Shown here piece after piece: positions 50,153 through 59,645 of a stretch of 64,000 nucleotides of DNA. The notes beneath the pieces were generated by a model. It saw only the letters and a program-made list of their open reading frames with translations, ran no database searches and was not told where the DNA came from. The stretch comes from Pantoea stewartii subsp. stewartii (GTDB lineage: Bacteria; Pseudomonadota; Gammaproteobacteria; Enterobacterales; Enterobacteriaceae). The stretch's first letter is position 1. Every line of letters begins with the position of its first letter. Position numbers and translations under genes: made by a program. The stretch lies in contig NZ_VZPF01000008.1 of assembly GCF_008801695.1 (NCBI RefSeq), positions 1 through 64,000 on the forward strand, read 5' to 3'.

Positions 50153-52445
50153 GCCGTTGACAGCATCAGAGCCGCCGCCGGAGGCGCTGACAACGGAGTC
50201 CTCTTCTCTGCCGGCAACCGAAGCATTGCCTGCTCACGTCCTGCTTATTGACGGCATGAGCTGTGCCAGTTGCGTCAGCCGGGTTGAAAAAGCCCTTGAA
50301 CAGGTTGCCGGTGTACAGCAGGCACGCGTTAACCTTGCCGAGCGAAGCGCGCTGGTTATGGGCCATGTTGAGCCACAGCAGCTGGTCGCTGCCGTGGATG
50401 CGGCCGGTTACGGTGCGGAAGTGGTTGACGACGAGCAGCAACGACGTGAAAAGCAGCAAACCAGCGCCCGTCGCGCCCTGCGTCGCTTTAGCTGGCAGGC
50501 GGGCGTCGCGCTGCTGCTAGGCGTGCCGCTGATGGTATGGGGCATGATGGGCGACAATATGATGCTCACTGCCGCGAACAGGACCACCTGGCTGGTCCTC
50601 GGGATGCTCACCCTGCTGGTAATGATCGGGGCGGGTGGCCACTTCTACCGCAGCGCCTGGCGCAGTCTCCTTAACCGCAGCGCCACCATGGATACGCTGG
50701 TGGCGCTGGGAACGGCGGCCGCCTGGAGTTACTCCTTCAGCGTGGTCGTCTGGCCTGACTTTTTCCCGCCGCAGGCGCGCCATCTCTATTTTGAAGCCAG
50801 CGTGATGATTCTGGGCCTGATCAATCTGGGCCATGCGCTTGAACAACGCGCGCGCCAGCGTGCCTCACGCGCCCTGGAGCGGCTGCTGGATCTTACGCCC
50901 GCACAGGCCAATGTCATCACGGAACAAGGTGAGACGCTTATGCCCGTCAGCGCGGTAGAGCCCGGTATGATCCTGCGACTGGTCGCAGGCGATCGTATCC
51001 CTGTAGACGGCGAGGTACAGTCAGGCGAAGCCTGGTGTGACGAAGCAATGCTGACTGGCGAAGCGGTTCCCCAATCCAAAACACAGGGCGATCGCCTGTT
51101 TGCCGGTACGCTGGTGCAGGACGGGACCGTTCGCTTTATTGCGCAGGCGACTGGCGGCAATACCGCGCTGGCACGAATTATTCAGCTGGTACGTAAAGCG
51201 CAGAGCAGCAAACCTGAGGTTGGCCGTCTGGCGGATCGTATCTCTGCGGTCTTCGTACCGGTGGTCGTGGTTATTGCCTTGCTGAGTGCGCTGATTTGGT
51301 ACCTGGTGGGTCCACAGCCCCAACTGGCCTATGCGCTGGTTGTGGCCACCACCGTCATGATCATTGCCTGTCCCTGTGCGCTGGGTCTGGCAACACCGAT
51401 GTCGATTATCGCGGGCACCGGACGCGCTGCTGAATACGGTGTGCTGGTGCGGGATGCCGATGCATTGCAACGCGCAAGTCATATCGACACGCTGGTGTTT
51501 GATAAAACGGGCACGCTTACACAAGGTGCCCCGCAGGTCACCGAGGTTATCACCTGGCAGGGCAGCACCCGCGATGCCGTGCTCTCTGCCGCTGCGGCAC
51601 TGGAACAGGCGTCAGGGCATCCACTGGCGAAAGCTATCGTGGCAGAGGCCGGCGCTGGCGAGAAGCCTGATATTTCGCAATTTCATACAATACGCGGCAA
51701 AGGGGTGAGTGGCATTCTTAACGGCAGACAACTTGTCCTGGGTAATGTCAGCCTGTTAAGCGAGCACGGTGTGGATTGCCAGGCGGCACAGGAAGAAACG
51801 GAGAGACTAACCCGCCAGGGCGCAACGCCGGTTTTACTGGCTGAAGACGGAAAGCTTACTGGCCTGATTAGCCTGCGTGATACTCTGCGGCCGGAGGCGG
51901 GTGAAGCGCTGCAACGGCTGCATCAGGCAGGTTACCGGTTGATTATGCTGACCGGGGACCATGAGAATACCGCCCGCGCTATTGCTGATGACGTGGGCAT
52001 GGATGAAGTGATTGCGGGTGTTTTGCCGGAAGGTAAAGCCGATGCGATCAGCCAGTTGCAGCAGCAAGGCCGTCAGGTCGCCATGATCGGCGATGGGATT
52101 AATGATGCACCCGCGCTGGCCCAGGCGGATGTCGGCATAGCCATGGGCGGCGGCAGTGATGTGGCGGTGGAAAGCGCATCGATAACGTTGCTACGTGACG
52201 ACCTGCATGGAGTGGCAGATGCCTTAGCGATTGCATCCGCCACACTCAGGAATATCCGTCAGAACCTGTTTGGTGCATTTGTCTACAACATTATCGGTAT
52301 TCCGCTGGCTGCGGGCGTGCTCTATCCCTTTACGGGGTTGTTACTCAGCCCGATTGTTGCCGGCGCGGCGATGGCACTCTCATCGATTACCGTCGTCAGC
52401 AATGCTAACCGGCTACTGCGCTTCACACCGCGCAAGAAGCCTTAA
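49929..52445 (+). CDS. copA: Copper(I)-exporting P-type ATPase CopA
   Basis: 838 residues. Two metal-binding domains carry GLSCGHC (residues 11-17) and GMSCASC (near 110). P1B features are the CPC pair in [12 protein letters not shown], the phosphorylation site DKTGTLT, TGEAVP, and [10 protein letters not shown]. Eight transmembrane helices. It pumps Cu(I) from cytosol to periplasm and is induced by CueR. Codons 71-73 contain a frameshift site that would also yield the chaperone CopA(Z). It is monocistronic here, right after attR. Confidence 0.97.
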   Translation: MSNTVILALEGLSCGHCVKRVKEALEQRDDVEQAEVTQQEASISGSAEVTSLIATVEQAGYHATLKPEGARPKPEPLTASEPPPEALTTESSSLPATEALPAHVLLIDGMSCASCVSRVEKALEQVAGVQQARVNLAERSALVMGHVEPQQLVAAVDAAGYGAEVVDDEQQRREKQQTSARRALRRFSWQAGVALLLGVPLMVWGMMGDNMMLTAANRTTWLVLGMLTLLVMIGAGGHFYRSAWRSLLNRSATMDTLVALGTAAAWSYSFSVVVWPDFFPPQARHLYFEASVMILGLINLGHALEQRARQRASRALERLLDLTPAQANVITEQGETLMPVSAVEPGMILRLVAGDRIPVDGEVQSGEAWCDEAMLTGEAVPQSKTQGDRLFAGTLVQDGTVRFIAQATGGNTALARIIQLVRKAQSSKPEVGRLADRISAVFVPVVVVIALLSALIWYLVGPQPQLAYALVVATTVMIIACPCALGLATPMSIIAGTGRAAEYGVLVRDADALQRASHIDTLVFDKTGTLTQGAPQVTEVITWQGSTRDAVLSAAAALEQASGHPLAKAIVAEAGAGEKPDISQFHTIRGKGVSGILNGRQLVLGNVSLLSEHGVDCQAAQEETERLTRQGATPVLLAEDGKLTGLISLRDTLRPEAGEALQRLHQAGYRLIMLTGDHENTARAIADDVGMDEVIAGVLPEGKADAISQLQQQGRQVAMIGDGINDAPALAQADVGIAMGGGSDVAVESASITLLRDDLHGVADALAIASATLRNIRQNLFGAFVYNIIGIPLAAGVLYPFTGLLLSPIVAGAAMALSSITVVSNANRLLRFTPRKKP

Positions 52446-52512
52446 CGGCCGCCTCTGTTTTTCGCCGCCGGATCCCGCTAGCATGGTGTCTTTAACACAG
52501 TAAGGACAGGGA

Positions 52513-53316
52513 ATGACTGCGAGCCTTTGGCAACGTTTGCGTAACTGGATGGCGCCCCTTTTTCCCACCAGCTACCGGTGGCCGGCCGTCGATATCCGGT
52601 CGGGAGCATGCCAGTTTCATCTGGTGGGAAGCATTCATATGGGCACGCGCGATATGCAGCCTCTGCCAGTGCGGCTGCTACAACAGTTGCAAAATGCCGA
52701 TGCCCTGGTAGTGGAAGCGGATATTACTCAGGGCGGTTCGCCATTTGATGACACCGAAGTATGCCCGCCGCTGTCGGTGCGTATGGATGAAGGCACGCTG
52801 GCGAAGCTGGACGCGTTATGCAATGAGACCGGTTTGTCCCTGACGCAGTTTGATACGTCACCGGCCTGGCAAATTGCGTTGATGCTGCAGGCCCGTCAGG
52901 CACAGCGGCTGGGGTTGCGCCCGGATTACGGCATTGATTATCAGTTGCTTCAGGCGGCACGTTCACTGCAAAAACCCGTGATTGAGCTGGAGGGCGCAGA
53001 CGCGCAAATCACCCTGTTAAAGTCGCTGCCCGATAACGGTATGGCGCTGCTGCAGGATACGCTGACGCACTGGCACACCAACGCGCGTATGTTGCAGACG
53101 ATGGTGAGCTGGTGGCTGGAAAGCCCGCCCCGCGAACCGCAAATCGCCTTACCGGCGACGTTCAGTCAGACGCTCAATGACACGCTGATTAGCCAGCGCA
53201 ACCGTGAGTGGCGCGGGCGATTACAAACGTTGCCCGCGGGACGTTATGTGGTGGCCGTCGGCGCACTGCATTTATATGGTGAGAACAATCTGCCAGCCCT
53301 GCTACGAGCGGAGTAA
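52513..53316 (+). CDS. ybaP: TraB/GumN-family protein YbaP
   Basis: 267 residues (E. coli 264). The family pattern is HLVGSIHMGTRDMQPL near the N-terminus and VVAVGALHLYGENNL near the C-terminus; these two His-containing motifs are thought to bind metal as in Tiki-like proteases. The N-terminus lacks a clear signal peptide. Cellular role unsettled. It is 67 bp after copA; ChiX lies on the opposite strand just beyond. Confidence 0.92.
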   Translation: MTASLWQRLRNWMAPLFPTSYRWPAVDIRSGACQFHLVGSIHMGTRDMQPLPVRLLQQLQNADALVVEADITQGGSPFDDTEVCPPLSVRMDEGTLAKLDALCNETGLSLTQFDTSPAWQIALMLQARQAQRLGLRPDYGIDYQLLQAARSLQKPVIELEGADAQITLLKSLPDNGMALLQDTLTHWHTNARMLQTMVSWWLESPPREPQIALPATFSQTLNDTLISQRNREWRGRLQTLPAGRYVVAVGALHLYGENNLPALLRAE

Positions 53317-53324
53317 TCAGGGAT

Positions 53325-53409
53325 AAAAAAAAGAGAGCCGACAGTCATATCGGCTCTTCAAAGAGGAATGTGTTAATGATTTTAGTTATCGCTCAACAAC
53401 CCAGTTGCT
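53325..53409 (-). ncRNA. chiX: ChiX small RNA
   Basis: On the minus strand: a short 5' hairpin (GCAAC/GTTGT type), an A/T-rich linker, the seed ATTCCTCTTTGA (about 53371-53360), then the terminator AGAGCCGA/TCGGCTCT (53356-53333) and eight T. E. coli ChiX has ATTCCTCTTTGACGG followed by its terminator, is 84 nt long, and also lies between ybaP and ybaK on the opposite strand. Hfq-dependent; represses the chitoporin mRNA until chitosugars titrate it. The 5' end is estimated from length. Confidence 0.8.
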
Positions 53410-53500
53410 GGCGAGTGGCAATTCTCGCCTAAAGCACATTATTTCGCCACATTTATCTTTCAATAAAACGTAATAAGATTTTTCTGAATCAGAGGCCATT

Positions 53501-53980
53501 ATGACGCCTGCGGTAAAACTGTTGGAAAAACAAAAAGTCAGCTTCACACTGCACCCTTATGAGCATGACGCAAGCGAAACGCATTTTGGCGATGAAGCGG
53601 TACGTAAGCTTAACCTGGACGCCCGCCAGGTCTATAAAACGTTGCTTGTAGCGCTGAACGGCGATGCAAAGCAGCTGGCCGTGGCGGTGACGCCCGTGGC
53701 AACGCAGCTTGATCTCAAAAAGGTGGCTAAGGCTCTCGGGGCAAAAAAAGCGGAGATGGCCGATCCCCTGCTGGCGCAGCGGATTACGGGTTATCTGATC
53801 GGCGGCATCAGTCCGCTGGGGCAAAAAAAGCGTCTGCCGACGGTGATTGACCACTCAGCCAACGACTTTGCCACGCTGTTCATTTCTGGCGGTAAACGCG
53901 GACTGGATATTGAACTCAGCCCGCAGGATTTGTCCCGTCTTCTGGATGCCCCGCTGGCAGACATTGCCCGACGCGATTAA
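53501..53980 (+). CDS. ybaK: Cys-tRNA(Pro) deacylase YbaK
   Basis: 159 residues (E. coli 159). INS/YbaK fold; [20 protein letters not shown] and [15 protein letters not shown] are typical of the family. It hydrolyses Cys-tRNA(Pro) formed by mischarging of prolyl-tRNA synthetase, acting in trans. It overlaps the end of the convergent LysR gene by 4 bp. Confidence 0.95.
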   Translation: MTPAVKLLEKQKVSFTLHPYEHDASETHFGDEAVRKLNLDARQVYKTLLVALNGDAKQLAVAVTPVATQLDLKKVAKALGAKKAEMADPLLAQRITGYLIGGISPLGQKKRLPTVIDHSANDFATLFISGGKRGLDIELSPQDLSRLLDAPLADIARRD

Positions 53981-54846
53981 GCCGGTTGCAGAGCACAGAG
54001 TTCATCAATCATCCAGCGCCCGGCCGGGCCGGGCGGATGGCGGCGCGACCAGACCACTTCTACGGCGATGCGCTGCGGCCACCCGGCGACAGGCAATTCC
54101 TTTAAGACACCATGTCCAAACTGTTTCACCAGCCAGCGCGGCAAAATGCTCCAGCCAAAGCCCTGTTCCGCCATTTCAAGCAGCACATAATATGTCTGAG
54201 CAGACCAGGCCCGGCCCTGAAAAGTGGGGGCGCGGCGTTCGGTCCAGGTATTGAGACGAAGGTGACGAAGGGGTTCAAGCTGGCTTTCATTCACCGTCGC
54301 TTCCTGCGCCAGAGGATGATCCCGGTGCAGGTAAATCCCTAACTCAGCATCGACCTGCAGGCGGGCGACCGCGATGTCAGCCGGGAGCGTCGGCTGGGCA
54401 CGAATCACGCCGATCTGCGCGCGCCCGGTTTGCAACAGTTCGACGACATCGTCATGTTCTGCGGCAATGCCTTCCAGCTCCACCTCCGGATAGCGCCTGT
54501 CAAATTGCCTGAGCAGGCGCTGATGGTAGTGCGTTTGCCAGAAGTCAGATACCGCCACGCTGAGCCGCGGTTCGATTCCCTCGGACAGGCGCGTTGCCAG
54601 CGCATCCAGTCGCTCACTGGCGGCAAGAATCTGCTGAACCTGCGGTAAGACGCGTCGCCCTTGTTCGGTCGGTTGCGGCTGACGACCGCGCCGGTCAAAT
54701 AAGGCAAAACCCAGATCGTCTTCCAGGTTAACCACAGCTACGCTGATGGTGGACTGGCTTTTGTTTAAGGCGCGCGCGGCGGCAGAAAACGAGCCACTGG
54801 CTACCGTTTGCACAAAGGCTTCCAGGGATTCAGGAGAGTAACGCAT
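53977..54846 (-). CDS. LysR-family transcriptional regulator
   Basis: 289 residues from ATG 54846; an ATG three codons upstream is also possible. The N-terminal winged helix is typical ([40 protein letters not shown]), and a periplasmic-binding-protein-like effector domain follows from about residue 90. It is divergent from a PACE-family efflux gene over an 86-bp region, the arrangement of AceR-AceI, so control of that gene is likely (inference). The ligand is unknown. Confidence 0.85.
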   Translation of the reverse strand: MRYSPESLEAFVQTVASGSFSAAARALNKSQSTISVAVVNLEDDLGFALFDRRGRQPQPTEQGRRVLPQVQQILAASERLDALATRLSEGIEPRLSVAVSDFWQTHYHQRLLRQFDRRYPEVELEGIAAEHDDVVELLQTGRAQIGVIRAQPTLPADIAVARLQVDAELGIYLHRDHPLAQEATVNESQLEPLRHLRLNTWTERRAPTFQGRAWSAQTYYVLLEMAEQGFGWSILPRWLVKQFGHGVLKELPVAGWPQRIAVEVVWSRRHPPGPAGRWMIDELCALQPA

Positions 54847-54865
54847 GTGAACCATCGCTTTTATC

Positions 54866-54884
54866 GATAGATGATCATTTTATC
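54866..54884. promoter_or_regulatory. LysR-type operator candidate
   Basis: GATA-N11-TATC dyad between the divergent LysR and PACE genes, containing the T-N11-A spacing typical of LysR-regulated sites. Confidence 0.45.
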
Positions 54885-54932
54885 TTAGCATGATGCCATG
54901 GGAAAATAGGCACCTGAACTAAGGAGACTGAC

Positions 54933-55364
54933 ATGCAAACCCGTTCACTCACCGAGCGCATCTTACATGCCAGCCTGTTTGAAGGCCTGGCCATCCTCAC
55001 CATTGCCCCGCTGGCAGCCTGGATGATGGATAAACCGCTGTTTCAGATGGGCGCACTGGCCATCATGTTGTCCACGGTCGCGATGCTCTGGAATATGATG
55101 TACAACAGCGTGTTTGATCGCTGGTATCCGCCTCGTCAGAAACGCAGTGCGTGGGTTCGTGTGCTGCATGCTCTGGGATTTGAGGGCGGTTTTATCCTGA
55201 TAGGGCTTCCGCTGGCCGCCTGGATGCTGGAGATTTCGTTATGGCAGGCCTTTATGATCGAAGTGGCGTTTTTTATGTTCTTTCTGCCCTACACCTTCGT
55301 CTATAACCTGGTGTGGGATAAACTGCGGTCGCACTGGTTCAACCGTAAGGCCTGCCGCGCCTGA
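54933..55364 (+). CDS. PACE-family multidrug efflux transporter
   Basis: 143 residues from ATG 54933 with AAGGAG. Four transmembrane helices in two similar halves, each starting with HASLFEGLAILTIAPLAAWM or HALGFEGGFILIGLPLAAWM (the BTP domain repeat with conserved Glu), and each ending with YN-V-D-W/YNLVWD. PACE proteins export biocides such as chlorhexidine by proton antiport; natural substrates may be polyamines. Probably controlled by the adjacent LysR. Confidence 0.88.
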   Translation: MQTRSLTERILHASLFEGLAILTIAPLAAWMMDKPLFQMGALAIMLSTVAMLWNMMYNSVFDRWYPPRQKRSAWVRVLHALGFEGGFILIGLPLAAWMLEISLWQAFMIEVAFFMFFLPYTFVYNLVWDKLRSHWFNRKACRA

Positions 55365-55400
55365 CAAGGCAGCGGGGAGACGAAGCGCCTCCCCGGTGAT

Positions 55401-57167
55401 TTAACGCGGTGCTGCACGTTCCCCGTTCCAGTGTTGTATCCATGCCAAAATCATTTTGGGATAACGACGCGCGGGCACCGTTTCTTTCGCGTCTTTCAAC
55501 GTATCCTGGGCCGTTGCCGTCTGGTAAATCACTTTATCGCGAGACACGTAGTCGCTGGCATTCAGCGGCGAATGTTTACTGACCCAGTCACGCAGCACCA
55601 CGGCGTCAACGTTGCCACTGTTGACATAACCCGGAAGTGAATCAATACGGGGATAGCCATCGCCGCCTGCCGCATTGAAGCTGTTAGTCGCCATCCGATA
55701 AGTTTTGGTGTCATCCAGCGGCTGTCCGTTGATCGTGACTTTACTCACGCCGCTGCCATTCGCGGTCAGACTGACATTTGCAAACTGGGCATAACCGCCT
55801 GAACCCGGTTCGATATTCGCCACCACCGCCAGATAGCGTTTAATTTCCGCCCCACTCAGCGTGACGGAAACGACCTGATTGGCAAAGGGTTGGACCTGGA
55901 GCAAATCGCGCCACGCTACGGGCCCTGGTTTGAGCGAGGCCCGAATTCCGCCGCCGCTCATCACGGCGAAGTCGGCCTGGGTCGCGGCCATCTGCGCCCG
56001 CAGGATGAGCTGCCCGAGGCTGCTTTGCTGAACGCGCACGGTTTCTTTTTCGCCGGAAAACACCCCGTTGACGCGCCCGACATTCACCTGCAACGTCGCT
56101 TCAGCGCGTTTTTGAAACGGCGTCAGTAATTTCATCATAGCCGTGTTTTTGGGGATCTCTTCCTGCCAGGTCAGCCAGGATTCGCTGCCATCGAGATTTT
56201 TGATTTTATGTTTGAGGTTAACCGGGATGAGCTGATACGACGCCAGGGTAACCTCGCCATTGCGGTAAGTAAAATCGCCACGTCCGACATATTTTCCCCA
56301 CTTTTCCGCCTGCATAATCCAGACGCCATTTTGCCGGTCAGGCTGACAGGGCTGACCCGGCTGGTAATCTTTGCGGCTCACATTCTCTTTTTCCATACAG
56401 ACCGCGTCATGCGAATGCCCCCCTACGATCATATTGAGGGTGCCCGCAGGCAACCTGCGCGCCAGCGTCACATCATCAATTCCGTTACTGCCGTGTTTGC
56501 CGTCGTCATAATGACCAAGATGGGTCAGCGCCACGATCACATCCGGTTTTTCTTTGGCGCGTAGTTCAGACACAACCTTTACGGCTTCGGCTACCGGGTC
56601 ACGGAATTCGATATCCGTTAACTGTTCAGGGTTGGTCAGGCGGGTGGTATCCGGCGTGATTAACCCGATAACCGCAATCTTCAGCCCCATGCGCCGGAAC
56701 ATCGCCCAGGGTTTAAACAGACGTTTACCTGTGCTTTTTTGATAAACATTCGCGGCCAGAAAAGGAAATTTGGCCCATTTTTCCTGTTTCCGCAGCACGG
56801 CAAGGGGTTTATCGAATTCATGGTTGCCCAGCGTCATGGCATCGTAGCCAATCAGGTTCATGCCACGAATATCAGGTTCGGCATCCAGGGCATCCGATTC
56901 CGGCACGCCAGTGTTGACATCTCCGGCCGACAAAATCAGTGCACCACCGCCTTTGGCCTGAATATCGTAGCGTGCGGTATCTATTAATGTTTTTTGTGCC
57001 GCCAGACCGTACTCGCCCTGCTCATCAAACCAGAAATGGCCGTGCAGATCGTTGGTGTGCAAAATACTGAAACGGTAACTCCGGTCAGGCTCGGCGGCCT
57101 GAGTAAACAGTGATGAGAGCAACATCGCCCCGGTCAGACCCGCACCCGCCCATCGAGATAACACCAC
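55401..57167 (-). CDS. ushA: UDP-sugar hydrolase / 5'-nucleotidase UshA
   Basis: 588 residues from a GTG with AAGGAG. A signal peptide (WAGAGLTGAMLLSSLFTQAA) directs it to the periplasm. The metallophosphoesterase motifs HTNDLHGHF, GDVNTG, GNHEFD and VGGHSHD are followed by the C-terminal substrate domain (NSFNAAGGDGYPRID). It is about 38 residues longer than E. coli UshA, with an extra C-terminal basic tail (TVPARRYPKMILAWIQHWNG). It hydrolyses extracellular nucleotides and UDP-sugars for salvage. Confidence 0.95.
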   Translation of the reverse strand: MVLSRWAGAGLTGAMLLSSLFTQAAEPDRSYRFSILHTNDLHGHFWFDEQGEYGLAAQKTLIDTARYDIQAKGGGALILSAGDVNTGVPESDALDAEPDIRGMNLIGYDAMTLGNHEFDKPLAVLRKQEKWAKFPFLAANVYQKSTGKRLFKPWAMFRRMGLKIAVIGLITPDTTRLTNPEQLTDIEFRDPVAEAVKVVSELRAKEKPDVIVALTHLGHYDDGKHGSNGIDDVTLARRLPAGTLNMIVGGHSHDAVCMEKENVSRKDYQPGQPCQPDRQNGVWIMQAEKWGKYVGRGDFTYRNGEVTLASYQLIPVNLKHKIKNLDGSESWLTWQEEIPKNTAMMKLLTPFQKRAEATLQVNVGRVNGVFSGEKETVRVQQSSLGQLILRAQMAATQADFAVMSGGGIRASLKPGPVAWRDLLQVQPFANQVVSVTLSGAEIKRYLAVVANIEPGSGGYAQFANVSLTANGSGVSKVTINGQPLDDTKTYRMATNSFNAAGGDGYPRIDSLPGYVNSGNVDAVVLRDWVSKHSPLNASDYVSRDKVIYQTATAQDTLKDAKETVPARRYPKMILAWIQHWNGERAAPR

Positions 57168-57883
57168 AGCCTCTCTCCTTTGAATAATGATTCTTGCCGA
57201 TCGTCAGCGCCCTTTTGTGTCGCACATTCCCTGTGTTAACTCAAGTTTATCGCGCGTCGTCCGGTCATTATCGCAGGTTGTTCAGCGCAGGACAGGGGCT
57301 GATTTTGTCATCACTGTTATGCATGAAGGCGCAATGTTAAGCAGAAGGAACAATCAGCTTGTTAATTTTTAGCTACTTTCGCTGGTGTGATTCGCCCTGT
57401 GTTAAATTTATGTATTACTCTGTTTTTAACAGTGCATTTCGTCAAGATGGCCTTCGCGCGCGCAGACAAGGCTGGCTGAGCCAATGCTAAATAACAGCCT
57501 GTTTTGTTTGCTGTTTTATCATGCGCTTTCATGCCATCAGGTCAGCCGCCTATCCGGCCGCCCCGACACACAGAGGCCAACGAAGCAAAGGGAGCAGGCA
57601 AATCGCTGCCTGAGTGCGGTTGTAGGCTGTTACCAACACATTTTCACCTCATTATCGTCACGCTTGTGTCATTTAGAATGAATAAACTCCTTCATGACCG
57701 TACGCAACAGACCGTTGTATCGACCCATAACTGCGATAAGTGAGAAAAACAGCCTTCATCTTGCACTTTTCGCGTATTTCCCTAATTTCTTTTGATAATC
57801 CCACAAATTATTCAGCGATGCCGCCTGATATGCATTAAACTCATTTGTTACAACCGGATACATTTACATCCAAGGAGACAGGC
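57168..57883. other. 716-bp gene-poor region between ushA and ybaL
   Basis: Holds the divergent promoters of ushA and ybaL. In E. coli fsr occupies this interval; no trace is visible here. Short open frames at 57187-57743 have no ribosome binding sites or protein-like composition. No structured RNA recognised. Confidence 0.6.
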
Positions 57884-59578
57884 ATGCATCACACCACACC
57901 GCTGATCACCACTATTGTCGGGGCACTGGTTCTGGCTTTCCTCCTTGGTATGCTGGCTAACCGGTTACGAATTTCTCCGCTGGTGGGTTACCTTGTTGCT
58001 GGCGTTATGGCCGGCCCTTTTACACCCGGCTTTGTGGCAGACACGAATCTGGCGCCGGAACTGGCCGAACTGGGCGTGATTTTACTGATGTTTGGCGTCG
58101 GTCTGCACTTTTCACTGAAGGACCTGATGTCGGTAAAGCGGATAGCCATTCCCGGCGCGATTGCACAGATCGCGGTAGCCACCTTGCTGGGAATGCTGAT
58201 GTCGTGGGCGATGGGTTGGTCGTGGATGACCGGCCTGGTGTTCGGCTTGTGTCTTTCTACCGCCAGTACCGTGGTGTTGCTGCGTGCGTTAGAAGAACGG
58301 CAGCTGATTGAAAGCCAGCGCGGTCAAATTGCTATCGGCTGGTTAATTGTCGAAGACCTGGTGATGGTGCTTACGCTGGTCTTGCTGCCCGCCATTGCGG
58401 GCATGATGGAACAGGGCAACGCCAGCGCCAGCCTGGTGATCTGGGATCTGCTCTGGACCATCGGCAAAGTTGCCGCCTTTATGGTGCTGATGATGGTGGT
58501 AGGCCGCCGTGCGGTCCCCTGGATTCTGGCGAAAAGTGCGGCCACGGGTTCACGCGAGCTGTTTACGCTGTCTGTCCTGGCGCTGGCGCTGGGCATCGCA
58601 TTTGGCGCCGTCGAGTTCTTCGACGTGTCTTTTGCGCTGGGTGCGTTCTTTGCCGGAATGGTGCTGAATGAATCGGAGTTAAGTCAGCGCGCTGCCCGTG
58701 ACACGTTGCCGTTACGGGATGCTTTCGCAGTGCTGTTCTTTGTCTCTGTCGGCATGTTATTTGATCCCATGATCCTGGTGAAAGAGCCGCTGGCCGTGCT
58801 GGGTGCGTTGGTGATTGTCGTCATCGGCAAATCCGCCGCCGCCTGGCTGTTGGTTTCGCTGCTGGGTGATTCGCGTCGGACAGCGATGACCATCTCGGTG
58901 AGTCTGGCGCAAATCGGCGAGTTTGCCTTTATTCTTGCCGGCCTGGGCATTTCACTTGGCCTGCTTGATGAAGAAGGCCGAAATCTGGTCCTGGCGGCCG
59001 CTATCCTTTCTATCATGCTCAATCCGGTTCTGTTTACGCTGCTGGGGCGTTACCTCGCCAAAAATGAAACGATGGAGCAGCAGACGCTGGAAGAAGCGCT
59101 GGAAGAAGAACAAGAGATTCCTGTGGATGTCTGCAACCATGCGGTCATCGTTGGCTATGGTCGCGTCGGCAACCTGCTGTGTGAGCAACTGATCAAACTG
59201 AATATTCCGGTGGTGGTGGTAGAAAGCTCCATCCCGCGCGTAAAAGCCTTACGGGATCAGGGGATCAGAGCGGTGCTGGCGAATGCCGCCCGCGCCAATA
59301 CCCTGGTGCTGGCCCGGGTGGACTGTGCCAACTGGCTGTTAGTCACTATCCCTAACGGCTACGAGGTAGGCGAAATTGTGACGGCAGCACGACAGAAGCA
59401 GGCTGATATCGATATTATCGTGCATGCCCATTATGACGATGAAGTGGAGTATATTCTGGAGCGCGGTGCAAACCACGTCGTTATGGGTGAGCGGGAAATT
59501 GCCGCCAGTATTATTCAGAAGTTACAGGAAAAGCTAACGCTGCAGGAAGAAAAAACCGTCAGCGAAGGCCAGCACTAA
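57884..59578 (+). CDS. ybaL: CPA2-family cation/proton antiporter YbaL
   Basis: 564 residues from ATG 57884 with AAGGAG (E. coli 558). About twelve transmembrane helices (residues 1-385) of the KefB/KefC type, a linker rich in Glu (QQTLEEALEEEQEIPVDVCN), and an RCK/TrkA-N domain with the nucleotide motif VIVGYGRVGNLLCEQL (near 425). A predicted K+/H+ exchanger of the inner membrane. It is convergent with gsk. Confidence 0.93.
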   Translation: MHHTTPLITTIVGALVLAFLLGMLANRLRISPLVGYLVAGVMAGPFTPGFVADTNLAPELAELGVILLMFGVGLHFSLKDLMSVKRIAIPGAIAQIAVATLLGMLMSWAMGWSWMTGLVFGLCLSTASTVVLLRALEERQLIESQRGQIAIGWLIVEDLVMVLTLVLLPAIAGMMEQGNASASLVIWDLLWTIGKVAAFMVLMMVVGRRAVPWILAKSAATGSRELFTLSVLALALGIAFGAVEFFDVSFALGAFFAGMVLNESELSQRAARDTLPLRDAFAVLFFVSVGMLFDPMILVKEPLAVLGALVIVVIGKSAAAWLLVSLLGDSRRTAMTISVSLAQIGEFAFILAGLGISLGLLDEEGRNLVLAAAILSIMLNPVLFTLLGRYLAKNETMEQQTLEEALEEEQEIPVDVCNHAVIVGYGRVGNLLCEQLIKLNIPVVVVESSIPRVKALRDQGIRAVLANAARANTLVLARVDCANWLLVTIPNGYEVGEIVTAARQKQADIDIIVHAHYDDEVEYILERGANHVVMGEREIAASIIQKLQEKLTLQEEKTVSEGQH

Positions 59579-59596
59579 TCCATCCCAAACGGCTGT

Positions 59597-59630
59597 CGCC
59601 CCGCTGAACTCTCAGAGATTCAGCGGGGCG
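59597..59630. terminator. Bidirectional terminator between ybaL and gsk
   Basis: Perfect 12-bp stem CGCCCCGCTGAA/TTCAGCGGGGCG with a 10-nt loop. It serves two converging genes; T-tracts are short. Confidence 0.7.
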
Positions 59631-59645
59631 TCTGACTTGTCGGCC

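Noticed and set aside
57484-57743. Two overlapping open frames between ushA and ybaL
   Set aside because: No ribosome binding sites, cysteine/serine-rich random-looking translations, and no fsr similarity.
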